A DNA stretch of 64,000 bases from NCBI GenBank assembly GCA_027559495.1, contig JAMXSV010000019.1:868001-932000 (forward strand). The letters are read 5' to 3'. Of the stretch, positions 10,730 through 22,900 are shown one piece after another. The notes beneath the pieces are model-generated. The model had not been told where the DNA came from, made no database searches, and saw only the letters and a list, made by a program, of their open reading frames with translations. A program made the position numbers and the translations under genes. How positions within the stretch are numbered: position 1 is the first letter of the stretch; each line of letters starts with the position of its first letter. Source of the stretch: Aurifilum marmelostoma (Eukaryota; Ascomycota; Sordariomycetes; Diaporthales; Cryphonectriaceae).

Positions 10730-13700
10730 CTAGAAGATATCCGTCACGAACCTCTCGTTCCTCAACCCCCCTCACAAAGTCATTAATCTTCTCCTCCGTA
10801 GCCTCTCTGCCCTCTGCCCTGGCCGCCTCCAGGAACAACTTCCTAGCAACCGAGCCAGTCCCCTGCGCAAGCTCCTTGCTACCACAGATATAAAACCTCG
10901 CCCCTCCCTCCCACAGCCTCCCGACATCCTCATGGTCCCTCAGCAGGCGGTCCTGCACGTACCTACAGCCATCTCCGGAGCCCGGGCCCCGACTAAACAC
11001 CCAGCGCACGTCCACGGCCCCGAGCCCCGCCCACTCGGCAAACTCGTCCGCATACAGCTGGTCCCTGCCCTCGCGCCGGCAGCCCGCGAACAGGACGGCC
11101 GGCGCCAGCGTCTTGCCCCCCTCGCGGATCAGCGTCGCCCGCTCCTGCACGAACCCCCGGAACGGCGCCACCCCGCTGCCGTTGGCGAGCATCACGACGG
11201 GCGTCTGCTCCTGGTCCGCGGGCAGGCGGAAGTACTTGTTGGTGCTGCGCACCGACACCAGCACGCGGTCGCCCGCCGACAGGGAGCGCATGTAGCTGCC
11301 CGCCACGCCCAGGAACCGCTGCAGCATCTCCTGGCCCGAGGCGGCGGCGTCTTCTTGTTCCGGCCTGGGCTGGTACCATGCCGGCGCGTCCAGCACGCCG
11401 TAGGTCAGCGTGACGGAGTGTGGTGAGGCGAGCGGGGAGGACGAGATGGAGTAGTGCCGCGTGCGCATGGGCGGGAGGAGGGAGAGGTAGGCGCCAAAGG
11501 GCAGAGGGAGCGCTGTCTTGTGCTGTGTGAGGAGGTCGAGGATGGTGATGCGCTTGTCGATGATCTCTGATGCGAAGATGGTCGGGTCCAGGTAGGTGGT
11601 AAGTATCTTCCTTGCGCCCTCGTCTGTGCAGATGGATAGAAGCACCTTGATGTCCTGCTTCGCCGCCGGCTGCGAGATCTCCACATAACCCTGCAGGAGG
11701 TCGAAAACGCCCACCGGTGTCCCCGTGGGAAGCGTGGTAGCCGTCCCAGCTTTGATGGTGACCATGCCATCCCACGGCAGGTTGAAGTGGTTCATAACCC
11801 TCCTGACGTACTCCTTTGGGTTCAAGGGCAGAACTGCAAGGTAGTCGCCAGCGGTGTAGGTCACGTTGGACGGAAGCTCGATCTCGATGTGCCGCTTCTC
11901 GGGCTCCCCCCGGGGCCGTCAACACCCTGGTGCTCATGACGTTGGCCCACTGGACGTTCTGCTGGAGATGGGCGGCTCTCTCCTGTGTGGTGAGCTCGAC
12001 CTCCACCATCGGCACTGCTGCTGCGCCTGCATCAGAAGAAGCTGCTTCTTGATCCGATGAGTCGAGATGGGCGTCAAGCGCCGGCCACAGGTGGTCGTTC
12101 GTCCACGCCTCAAAGTCGCCAAACGTATCCTGCTTGCTGACGTCCGAGGACCCACGCTCGGCGATCCTCTCCGCCCCAGCCTTTGCGAGCAGCTCGTCGA
12201 TCAGCTTGGGCACCCGTTGGTACGTCGACACCCAGTCGCTGTGGCCACACCCAAAGCAGGCAAATCTGGCGCCCTGGAGCGTCTTCTCGCCCTCCTTCTC
12301 GTCCAGGCTCTCGGCCCACGCCACGAAGCGCGCGGCATCGTCGGTAGGGAGGCCTTCGTACGAGGCCGTGATGATTACCGTGGGCCTCAGCTTCGGCACG
12401 CTCCCCATGACCTGGTCCAGCGTCTTGACCTCAGCCTTGAACCCCCGCTGTGCGCACTGCGCAGCCAGTTTCTGAGCTAGTGCCTGGCACGTCCCGGTGT
12501 TGGAGCCGTACAAGATCGACAGCTCGTGACCCGGCTTTGATACATCCTCCTCCTGCCCCGCAGCATGATCATGTCCATTTCGCTTCTCGGCAGCGGCGGC
12601 GGCTGGACCATGATCACCCGCCAGTCTCTGCAACAGCACCGTGGGCGTGATCCCCTCCCTGAGGCTCGCCCGCATGAAGAAGTCCTTGGGCTTGATAGTG
12701 AGGCTCTGCATAATCTTCATCTCGTAGTCGGGGTCGTCGAGCGACATGTCAAAGTTCTGCAGGATGAGTGCGACGGCCAGAACGGCCTCTTGCCACGCGA
12801 ATGCACGGCCAATACACGCTCTCCTGAATTGTCATCTAGATCAGCCATTATTCTTTTGCAATGTAATTCAGGATAAGTTAACACAAAAAAAAAAATAAAA
12901 ATGCCAACTCACATTCCCGTGCCAAAGGGTTTCCACGCATTCTTGGGCAGCTTCTCAAAATTCTCATCCAGCATCCGCTCCGGGCGAAACTCCTCGGCAT
13001 CGTCCCCCCACACCTTGGGATCCCTGTGGATCTTGCCCAGCAGGCAGACGATGGGCTTTCCCCGGGGTATGGCATACTTTTTCGTGCTCTCCGGGTTCCT
13101 GGCGCCAATGTAGACCGTCTCCTCCTGGTTCTCGGGGCGCACGGCGCGGCTAAAGGCCGGTGCTGTGGGCGTGAGCCGCAGCGTCTCCTTCAGGACGGCG
13201 TTGACGTACTTGAGCTCGTTGACGTGTTTTGGCTCGATGCGTGCGCTGCCGACTATGTGGTCTACTTCGGCCTGTGCGGCAAAGTAGGCTCTGGGGTTCT
13301 TGAGGAGCTGCAGGAAGGCGAATGAGAGGAGTCCCGAGGTCGTCTCGTGGCCTTTTTGTGGAGGGAATCATCTGTCAGTTCTCGGCGAAGAGGGAAGTCG
13401 GAGGCGGTAATTAAGCGTCTTTTTGACTCACCTGCGATCAAAAAGGTCTGCATGTTAGCAGCAATCAGCTCATCCCTCATGGTCTTCCCCGTCTTGGGAT
13501 CCCGCCCGTAGATCAGCGAGTTGAGCAGGTCCTTCTTCTCTGTAGGGTGGTCCCGCCTGTGCTGCACCAGCTCCCGCGACGTCCGCTGCATGAGCTCCCC
13601 GCTCTGCTTCACCTCGTCGCCGTACGACGGCATGAGGCGCGAGAGCAGGCCCGCCAGCTGGCCGGAGTTGTTGGCAGCGCCCAGGCTGACGTTCATGGCC

Positions 13701-14415
13701 CTGATGAAGGGGTGCATCTCGTCTTGGTAGAACGAGTTGAAGCGGAAGTCCATGGCGCAGAGGGCGATGGAGTCGAGGGTCAGGCGCGAGAAGTCTTCGG
13801 ATGCTGGGATCTTGTGCTGGGGGCCTAGTCGTGCCCATTTTAGAACGAGCTGGCTCGCTATGTCATGCATTTCTGGGAAGTTCTGTGTGAGAGACAATAC
13901 TTATAACATCCCAGTGGACTGGGACAGATTTCTATCAAGTTACCTGGGAACATGTCTGCAACTGCCAGAGGTCCAAAGGCCGGCATCAGGATCCGATGTG
14001 CCTGGCCCCAGTCCTCCTCTTTCTCACTGAGCCTATTTGTTCATGAAAATTTGTACCAGTCAGCCAAAGAATGCCACCAAAGTCGTGATGATGGTAGTTT
14101 CCCACTGTGAGGACTTGATCCGAAAGAGAGAGGGACATACGAGGTGAACAGCCCCTGCGCCTTGTCCTTATTACTCAGGTCACCCAGCTTGCCGCCGACA
14201 AGCTTATAGAACCGCGTCTCGTCGCACAGCTCGTCGAACAGCTCGAAGCCGCTGACGACGGTGATGTCCCGCGCCGGGATGCGCAGCTTGAATATGGGAC
14301 CATGGATATCTGCGATCCGCTCGATGGCGCGGATGGGCACTTCGTCTTGCAGGTCGAGGATGTTGCCTAGAAAGGGCAGGCCTTTTGGGCCGGTGATTTC
14401 TGTAGCTACGGCCAT
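10730..14415 (-). CDS. CYP505-family bifunctional P450/NADPH-P450 reductase (two apparent frameshifts)
   Basis: Self-sufficient fatty-acid hydroxylase of the P450foxy/BM3 type, normally hydroxylating fatty acids near the methyl end with its own fused reductase. Exons are 14415-14141, 14032-13944, 13872-13432, 13351-12913 and 12823-10730. The heme domain shows LMPAFGPL, the I-helix FLIAGHETTSG, ETLRL (ExxR) and the cysteine loop FGTGMRACIG, split by the fourth intron. The FMN domain has ILYGSNTGTCQ, and the FAD/NADPH part has RHYSISSSP, NGSGVAPFRG and the ICGS motif. The frame slips at C6 run 11906-11911, between APG and EPEKRHIEIELP, and again at C6 run 10766-10771, just before the family-typical tail ERFVTDIF. 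Counting each run one base shorter gives 1,111 residues and makes every splice phase agree. No membrane anchor is present, as usual for CYP505. Confidence 0.9.
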
Positions 14416-16495
14416 GTTGTGTTCATGGATGGGCGGACCTTTAGTTGCGCGAGAGGAGATGTAAAGAAGATATTAAGAAGAGGAGGAAGAAGGACGCCGT
14501 AGTTCGGGAGGTTGTCTTGACGGCCCAGTTATGGAAAAGATTAGAGGGCCGCTGAAATTATCTACAAAGGACAAGGCAATAAATGTAAAGATGAAACTCG
14601 ATTACCCTATATTAAGGTCAAATCAAGGCACTTGATGTACAACTTCAGAGGATGCGTGACACATTATGTATGAACTCTAAACGATAGTTATCACGGTCAG
14701 CTTGCAACTATTTCGTGACAGAATCATCACAGACTCAGCAGTAAGATGGCTTCCAATAATCTGGGAACGGCTTCGGGTTCGCACCGGCGCCTGTCTCATC
14801 GGCACATAGAGGCTTGGCCACGGCGGAGCCAGCGGCGGAGCCTGGTCGGGAGGTCTCACGCAACCAGGGGCTAGAACGAGAACGAGAACGATGCGAGGCT
14901 GGGGGGTGGAGTCTGCTGACTGCCCTGTGAGCAATGAGATGCAGCGGACAGGGTGTTGGTCGTCGTTCTCGCATTGCCTTGCATGGATGTGTTCACTTCC
15001 ATGCAGCATTCACGCATAGCCAAACATGGGAAGTAAGTAATCCTTGACTCCTGATTGACTGGCGGGGCTGTCTTCCTCCTGTACTACGTGCTCTGGACCA
15101 GCCTTCTATCTGCATGATATGGGAACATTCCCAGGGAGAACCTATCGACAGACGGGGCTCGTCAGACGTACCACGGCATCCTTCTGCTGCATTAGCCTCC
15201 TCGAATGGTTTCCTATTTTCTGCTTAGTACCGCGGCATGGATCCGCCGCGGAAGCCATTCGCGATCGGTTTCGGTGCCGCTCCACATCTTACAGCCCCCG
15301 TCCTCTGACGAATCCGGTGCTCGGGAGTGGCTAGATCCTGACCAGGCTGCTGGGCCAACCTTTGTTCTGCAACGGGATTGAGATCAGGAAAGCTCCGCGT
15401 CTCCGGGGGGTTGGGGCCCGGTGCCGTGGATCCCGTGCAGGTGGGGATGGAGTGCGCAGGCACGAGCCAGGCTATCAAGGCTGGGTTCATATGCAAACAG
15501 TTAGACGAGTGTATGGATGATCATGTGGACAGACTAGGACTGGTAATAGTTAGCAGATATACGATAGTTATACTCAGCCACAACATGTTACTTGGAACAG
15601 GAATATCTTCGAATTGTACAATAGTTTACACTATCATTGTTGCTTGGGCTGGTAATTCATCAGGCCATGCCATGGGATATCAGGTGAAACCAACACCAGA
15701 ACGGGATAATATTATTTGACGTTGGCCTTTATTTCAACGGGAGGAAACAGCAGCCAGGCACCTATATATACATGTGTGACTCCGAAGCCAATGAGGATGG
15801 GATGGATGATGGAAGACGGGACAATACTGACGCGAAACAATGAGAGTCATAGTAATAAGACTCAAAATATAGAATAAATCGTGAAAATACAACTACAATC
15901 GTCTTAATGGGATTACCATAGAAGTATGGATTCAAAGAGTCTGTTGACTGGATATACATGCTCTGCAGTACATTCTCATGATAAATCGGATCAGTACTTA
16001 TACTTATATATTCAGGTCAAAACAGCTGATATCCTGTGGGAATAATAATGAGCTTCAACTCCAGTAGATGGTCCTAGGACCTCACTCCTGTCAGACGGTT
16101 GCTGTCATGTAAACAGCCCTTCACATCCCATGCCAATCATGATCCAGCAGTGTGTGAGAATATTCAACGGCTTCGACCTTGATCAACAGTGGCATGAAAA
16201 TAAGCGTCCAGTGCTGAAAATACACTTTTGAAGCTGTCAAGATGGGACCACGGCAGGCTTCGATTCATTTGCAATGGCCAAGCATATATTGCAACTCAAC
16301 TACCTGCATACGTCTTTCATCACTAGACAAACAAGTAATCAATATATTCAGGCCAATAAACTATCCTCAAACTGTAACAGAACGAGCGCGTGAAACAACC
16401 ATGAGAGTATGCAAACAAGAAACCATAGAATGAGAATCATATCTGAAAGAAGAACACACTTAAACAAATCAAACATCCGCCATCTCACAACCAAT
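14416..16495. other. 2-kb intergenic region between the two P450 genes
   Basis: No gene is supported. The left part is of mixed composition and should hold the CYP505 promoter. From about 15,500 the sequence is more AT-rich, and this includes the 3' flank of the next gene. No repeat or RNA gene was recognised. Confidence 0.45.
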
Positions 16496-18141
16496 CTAGG
16501 CCGCCTTCCTCCTACTGACCCTCATCCGCAGCCCAACAGGCCGAATATTAAACCACCCATCCTGCTTCCAAGTCCACCCGTCCTCATCCACAATCTCAAA
16601 CTCACACCGCCGCACCAGCGTGGCCACCACCGTGACCATAAACATCCACGCCCAGTTCTTGCCGATGCACTCCCTCTTGCCGTTGCCGAACCACTTCTTG
16701 ACGCCCGCGGGCAGCGCCTCCAGCGCCTCGCCCATCATCCGCTCCGGGCGAAACGCCAGCGGGTCGTCGTGGAACACGGCCGGGTCGGTGTTGACGCCCG
16801 CCAGGACGATGATCATGGCCTGGTCGTGGGCGACGGCGTATTTGCCCCCTCCGAGGAGGATCGGGGTGGTGTCGATGTCCCCTGCCGCGGTGGTCCTCGG
16901 GATCGGCTCGATGTTGAAGCCAGGCGCTGCGGCGGACAGACGTAGTGTCTCGCGCACGATACCCTCAATGTACTTGAGCCGGCTCAGGTGCTCGGCCGCC
17001 AGCTGAACAGCACCATCACCATCACCACCAACACCACCACCACCACCAGCAGCAGCAGCAGCATTCCACGGCCCCAGCACCTCATCCACCTCCCTCCTCG
17101 CCCTGACAAGACACTCCCGGTTCTTGCACAGGAAATAAAGAGCACTAGCCACCGCACAAGGAGCCGTGCTGCTCCCGATAGGCATGGAGACGACCTCGTC
17201 CACGACCCGGCTCTCGTCCAGCCTCGCGCCCGACGCCGGGTCGCGGCCCTTGAGCAGCGCCCCGAGCAGGTCCCTGCGCGACGTGGGGTTCCGGCGGCGG
17301 TGCGCGACGAGCGGCGCGGCGTAGCCCTCGCGCATGGCGGCCTTGGACTCGCGCCACGTGCGCGCGTGGAACAGCCAGTTGACGAGGCCGAGGCGCGTGG
17401 GCCGCCGCATGGCCTCCGAGGTGGCGTCCTCCATGGCGGCGAGCATGGGGTCGTCGCGGGCGGCCGCGATGCAGCGCAGCCTGCGCCCGAAGAGGGTCAG
17501 CGTGGTCGCCTCGAGGCAGAGCCGGTTCAGCCCCGTCATGACCGGCACGCCGTTGTCGCCGCGCGGGCCGCCGCCGTCCTCCTCCTCCTCCTCCTCCTCC
17601 TCCTCCTTGCTCCCTTCTTCCCCTCCCAGCCACCAGCTCACCAGCTCCCCCGTCAGCCCTGCCACCTCGCCCGCCCACCCCTCGACGGCCCCCCTGGCCA
17701 GGAGGGGCGCACAGATGCCGTGCGCGACCCCCCAGCTCGCCTCGTCGTCGTACGCCGTGAACAGGGCGTCGTGCACGGCGTGGCGGATCTCGACGATGGG
17801 GCCGCCCACGTACTTGCGGAAGCGGCGCTGGTCGCACAGCTCCTCGGCCAGGGAGGCGCCCGCGACGAACACGACCGTCTTGCCGAGGATGGTGAGCTGG
17901 AAGATCTCGCCGTGCTTGGCGGCCAGGTTGGCCAGCGAGGTCCAGGTGTTGTTGGGGTTGACTGGATATTGGTGTTGGTTATAGGTGGTGAGTTTTCTTC
18001 TTCTGTGTTACAGGTGGGGGAAAGAAGATGGGAGGGAAGAGAGAGAGAGGGGGGGAGGGGAGGGGGGGGTGAGGCTTGCTTACCATCAAAGACATTCCCC
18101 AGCAATGGGATACCTGGCGGTCGAGGGATTGGCTGTGCCAT
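16496..18141 (-). CDS. Stand-alone cytochrome P450 resembling a CYP505 heme domain
   Basis: Two exons, 18141-18084 and 17961-16496, with a 122-bp intron (GTAAGC...TCCAG), give 507 residues. The protein begins MAQPIPRPPGIPLLGNV with no hydrophobic anchor, like the CYP505 heme domain. The RRFRKYVGG...HDALFTAYDDEASWGVAHG stretch also matches that family rather than microsomal P450s. ETLRL, FRPERM and the heme loop WFGNGKRECIG are present, so heme binding looks intact. The I-helix reads MPIGSSTAP where the usual acid-threonine pair is expected: the threonine stays but the acidic residue is Ser. No reductase follows; the stop is directly after a family-like C-terminus. A Glu9 tract near residue 120 comes from a CTC/CTT repeat. 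The ATG at 18141 is chosen because it opens at the canonical PPGIPLLGN segment; the frame is open to 18216. It would need an external reductase. Confidence 0.85.
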
Positions 18142-19299
18142 CTTGTTGTCAATGTTCTCAGCCTGATGATGTATATTACTAGGTGAGTCCTGAGCGTGGG
18201 CTGCAGTTCCCTTCAATAATTAACGGGCAATAGAGGAGGAATCCCAATTATGTTTCTAGGAGAGAAAGAGAAGAATCCTTGGAGTAATTACAATGATTTA
18301 TCCCGGAGGCCACGAAAACCACAACCTCACCCTCCATGTGAGACCTTGCGAGAGACACAACCCCTCCCCCCCTCCCTTCTCATGGACCACCTGTGGTCCC
18401 TTTTCTTCCCCCCTTCTTTCTTTTCTCAACCCCCAATGATCACCATCCACCATTGTCCAATGTCTGACAAGCCCCATCATCCAATCTGGTCCAAAGTCAA
18501 GTATCACAACTCCACTCACACACCCAGAAAAGAAAACAAGATTAAGAAAAGGGAAGAAAAGAAAAAAACCAACACATCCCATCCCATCCATCCACAGCTA
18601 CTCTCCCCCCCCCTCCTCCTCTCCTCTCTTCGCCGCCGTGTACGTCACAACCGCCCGCTCTCATGTCTCACAGCATGACACCACCTATACCCAAACAAGA
18701 CCCCCCGACTGTGTACTGAGCTGAAAAAGAAAAAAAAAACCACTTCTCTCGCAAAGTGTGTGAGAGACAGTGGGCCAGTGGCGCACACACGTTTGTGTGT
18801 GTGTGTGTGTGTTCAGCTGTGCACCAGACGCCATGGCTAGCAGTGAGATTACCACCCTCCCTCCCACCCCCTCACTCACTTTCGCTCGCTGTTTCTTCCC
18901 CGACCTTTTCTTATGGAGAGAGCGGCATTTTCATTGGCCAGGGTCTTGAGCAAGACTTGGGAACGGGGGAGAGGGGGGGGGGGCAGGAGTGAGACATGAC
19001 AATTATCTTGGGAAAATTCCGAGACACGGCTTGTAAATCGTGTCTGATAATTTTTTTTGCTTTTTTGGCTTTCGTGCTTTCTTTTCTGTCTTCGTCCCCT
19101 CCTCCTCCTCCTAGTTGCCATCCAACCACCAGAGTTTGTTTTTTCCCGAGAGGCAAATAAGGGAAAAGCAACAAGGAAAAGCAAAGAGAAAGGATGCCAC
19201 GCAGAACAGACCAGGCAAGGATTTTCTTCTGATCGGCTTTCGAAAAGCCTTCTTGATTCTTACTCTCCTCATTACAGCTGTAATTATACAAGATCTACA

Positions 19300-19332
<33 letters not shown>

Positions 19333-19911
19333 CACCTGTTCTCTGTCTTGCCACCACACTCATGATTTTTTTGAATTGCTTTTTCTTGTTTCATCTGATC
19401 GCCTTGCCCAGAATCCCAGGGCCAAGGCCATCCCATCCAATCCATCGTCTGGCCAGTCCATGCATGGCCATGCACCCTAGCAACTCCAGACGCCTTGAAC
19501 ATTAGCCATATCAAGGGTTTTGTGTGTGTAAAAGTTACAAAGGGGTCATTTATATGATTACAAGAAAAAGGAAAAAGAGGCAGCAGAAAAAAAAAGAAAA
19601 GGAAAAAGAAGAAGAAAACCCCCCGCCTCCCACTTGTGCTGCAATCCCAACTCACCACCACCACCACCACCCCGCCATCAATAATAATGCCTAACAAGAA
19701 GAAGTAGCTGCCTGGTAGCGAGCAAGCACCGGTGGGGTATCAAGAACGGCAGATAGAAATAAAGAAAAGGCAGAAGAAGATAGCAAGCATGGCCCGAGCC
19801 ACCACTGAGAGAGGGGGACAAGACGGGATAGAGCAAAAAATGAAAAAGAAATAAAATAAAAAACAAAATGGTCGCCAGTGTCAAAACAACGGGCTCGGTG
19901 TAGAAGACGTC
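18142..19911. repeat. Intergenic region with GT and CA microsatellites
   Basis: No gene is supported. It contains a (GT)n tract near 18792-18812, a (CA)n tract near 19300-19330, and several A-rich and C-rich low-complexity stretches. Open frames crossing these are composed of repeat-derived residues. It is the upstream region of the P450 gene and the downstream region of the Sec7 gene. Confidence 0.6.
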
Positions 19912-22900
19912 TCACGCCCGCAGCGTGGTGTCACCATCCTCCTCAGACCCGCCGCGGCCGATTCTCCGTCCCCGTTCGCATTCAGCATCATCGTCGTCAC
20001 CACCACCACCACCACCACCACCAAGCTCGTAGGGACCAACGCCCTCGCCCTCTTCCAGGCTGAGCCTGTCCGCGTCGAGGCTGCCCCTCGCCGCACGCCT
20101 GGCGACCTCGCGCTCCCTGTAGATCTCCGTCCTGCGCCCGTCCGCGAGCTGCAGGACGTCCACGTACGTGCGGAACTTGACAATCTCGCGCAGCAGGTAC
20201 GAGCTCTTGCGCTCCCAGTTGGCCATGGCCTTCTGCGCGTTGGCCCCCCTGGGCGTGAACGCCAGGAGCATCGGGCTGCGCAGTGCGTTGTGCTGCTGCA
20301 GCTCCTCCTCGATCGACTTGACGTAGCTGAGCAGCGCCTCCAGCTGGTCCTTCTCGCTGGCGTTGGACGGCCGCATCGACTGCGTCGGCGGCGTCCACTC
20401 GGCGATGGTCACAATGTCGCCGGGCAGCTTGTTGGAGGCGTTCACGCCGCCGGCTCGCGGGTTCGAGCTGCCAAAGTCAAACGACCCCACGGACCGGAAG
20501 CTGCTCCCGCGCGAGTGCATGCTGGTGCGGGCGGCAGCATTGCTGCTGCTGCGCTGCCGCCCCGCAGCAGGCCCTGTCGTCTCGTTGATGGCCGACACCA
20601 GGGCGTTGTTGATGATGGCATCGCTCCAGCCGAACTCCATGTTCGACACTCCACCGATCAGGGGGTGCGTGCTGAGCCGGGCGCTCCAGTAGTTTGCCGT
20701 CGTGACGAACTCGTTGCAGATCTCGGGCGTGCCGACGTGGAAGAGGTGTACGGCGCCCGTGGGCAGGGACAAGGCCCAGACGTGCGGCCGCTGCTTCGAG
20801 TAGCCCGGCGGGGGGAGTGCGGAGGCCAGCGTGAGGCGCAGGCTCCAGGAGCCGAGGGTCGTCGCGTTCTCCTGCCAGTTGCCACCGCCGACGACGGCAC
20901 CCTTCTTTGGGGCGCTGCGGCCGCGGCGGCCCACAGACTTGTTGGGTGTGAAGGAGAAGATGCTGATGTTGCCCTTCTGGATGACAGCAAAGACCTCGGT
21001 CCAGTTACGATCCTTTGCCTTCTTGTCCACGCCGTCGAGGTGGTGTTTGTGGATGACGATGCCCTCCTTGACCCACGGCGGCCCGGCGAGCTCGAGCGAC
21101 TCGTCGTCGAGCATCTGGGTCGTCTTCAGATCGTCGCTGACCAGCGACGGGACGCTGCTCCGGGGGTCCTCGCGGATGATGGCCTGGCTCAGGGCATTGG
21201 CGAACCCGATCGACTGCTGGTAGTCGCCGCGAGGGAAGCGCGAGCCGAACGAGTCCATCGACATGGACGTGTGGGTCCTACCCAGGGACGCCCGGCTCCA
21301 GGTGGCGACCGAGTCGACGGGGCTCCACATCGACTGGCCGTCGTCGAAGCTGGTCCTGCTCGACGCGAAGCCGGCACTACCGAACCCACGAGGCCGAGAC
21401 CGACTCTTGGAAGACCACCGCCCATTGCCCGCCCGTATGGATTCCGGCCCGACCCGCCCACGCGCAGAGGGATTCTCCGAGGGCGCCTTGCTGAGCACGC
21501 TTGGCGAGCGCTTCAGCATGCCCATGACGGACAGGCCACCGGCCGAGGGCAGCTCCTGCACAGGCTCGGCTCCGTACAGAGGCAGGCGCTCGTCTCGGAT
21601 GGAGGCATATATGTCCTTGAGCACGATCTCCATCTGGCCCTCCCAGGCCTTCAGAGACCCATCAAAGGGCGACTTCACCAGAGGCCCGCAGTCGTCAAGC
21701 TCGGTAGGTGCCTCGCCCAGCGCAGACCCGGCCCGTCCGGGGAGCTTGATGAACGAGTTTCGGAAGCTGGACCTCTCGTTGTGGTTCTCCAGGGAGTTGC
21801 GTCTGTCGTCCAGGGCGGAGCCCTTGCCTGGGAGTATGCTCGGTCTGTCGTATGCGTTGGGTATAGAGTCGGCAATGGCCTGTCGGACTGTGGTCATGGT
21901 GTTCTTGATGAACTGGCTGCGGGTCATCTTGGACTCGATGTCGGCCATGTGCAGGTCTGTGTTTAGCAGCATGATCGAGTAGCAGATGGTGTGAATGACG
22001 TCTAGGTGGAAAAAAAAAAAAAAAAAAAAAGTCAGTGTCATGTTGCGACCGAGACATATAGCGTGACCAGAGTAGCTGAGATATATTACTTACCCACGGA
22101 CTTGAATCCGTGATGGGGGTTACAATCACACCAGCGCTTCGAAAAGGTGACGAGGATGCGGTCCACCTGCTGCGTCTCTGCCCTGAGGATGAGCCTGTTA
22201 CAGACATCCCGCAGGGAGGTGACGATGTTCTTGTTTGTGAAGTCGTACAAGTCCATGTAGGCCCGCAGCGTGCGCTGTCGGATGGGCCCTTCTTCGCCCA
22301 TCCACGAGGCGGCCTTCTCTTTGGGGATAAAGTCCTCGCTGCCGTCAAAGATCTTCTGCGCCTTGGCCTTGTCGTCCTGCGTGGGGTCGCCGACGACGAA
22401 ATGGGGCTCGTCCAGGGGGTGCTCGGCCTTGGGCAGGTTGGTCGTCGCGTTGATGTCGGCCCCTTCGACCTTGAGGTCTGGGATGCTGGCGGCAGAGGCG
22501 CGGGTCTTGAGCTCGGGTTCGGGTTCGGTCTTGAAGCCCTCGATGGGCAGCGTCAGGCTTCCCGGGCGGTCGCTCTTCTCGGAGGCCATGCTGTCCTGCG
22601 TCAACCTGTCGAGCTTCTTGTCCTTGATGTTGGTTTTCGAGGATGGGGACGACAAGGAAACGTCCGTCTGGATGGGGGCCAGGGTCATGCGGCCAGCAGG
22701 GACGGGCGACTTGGAGCGGCTGGCCATGGCGGGTTGTGAGGCCTGCCTCCTGATCTGCTGTGGGCTGCCATCGCTCTCGCTGTTGTCGTGCAGAAAGGAG
22801 CCGCTGCGCTCATAGTCGTAAAGTGGCTTCGAGACATGCCTTGTTGGCGTCCCGGGCCTTTGTGTTCCGGGGGCGGGGCTTCTGTCCACCCTGGGCCTCG

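Noticed and set aside
16988..18166. 392-residue plus-strand open frame
   Set aside because: It is the antisense of the stand-alone P450, with repeat-derived Thr and Leu runs and no motif.
20290..21966. 558-residue plus-strand open frame
   Set aside because: It is antisense to the well-supported Sec7/PH gene and Arg/Gly/Ala-rich, as expected of a GC-rich shadow frame.
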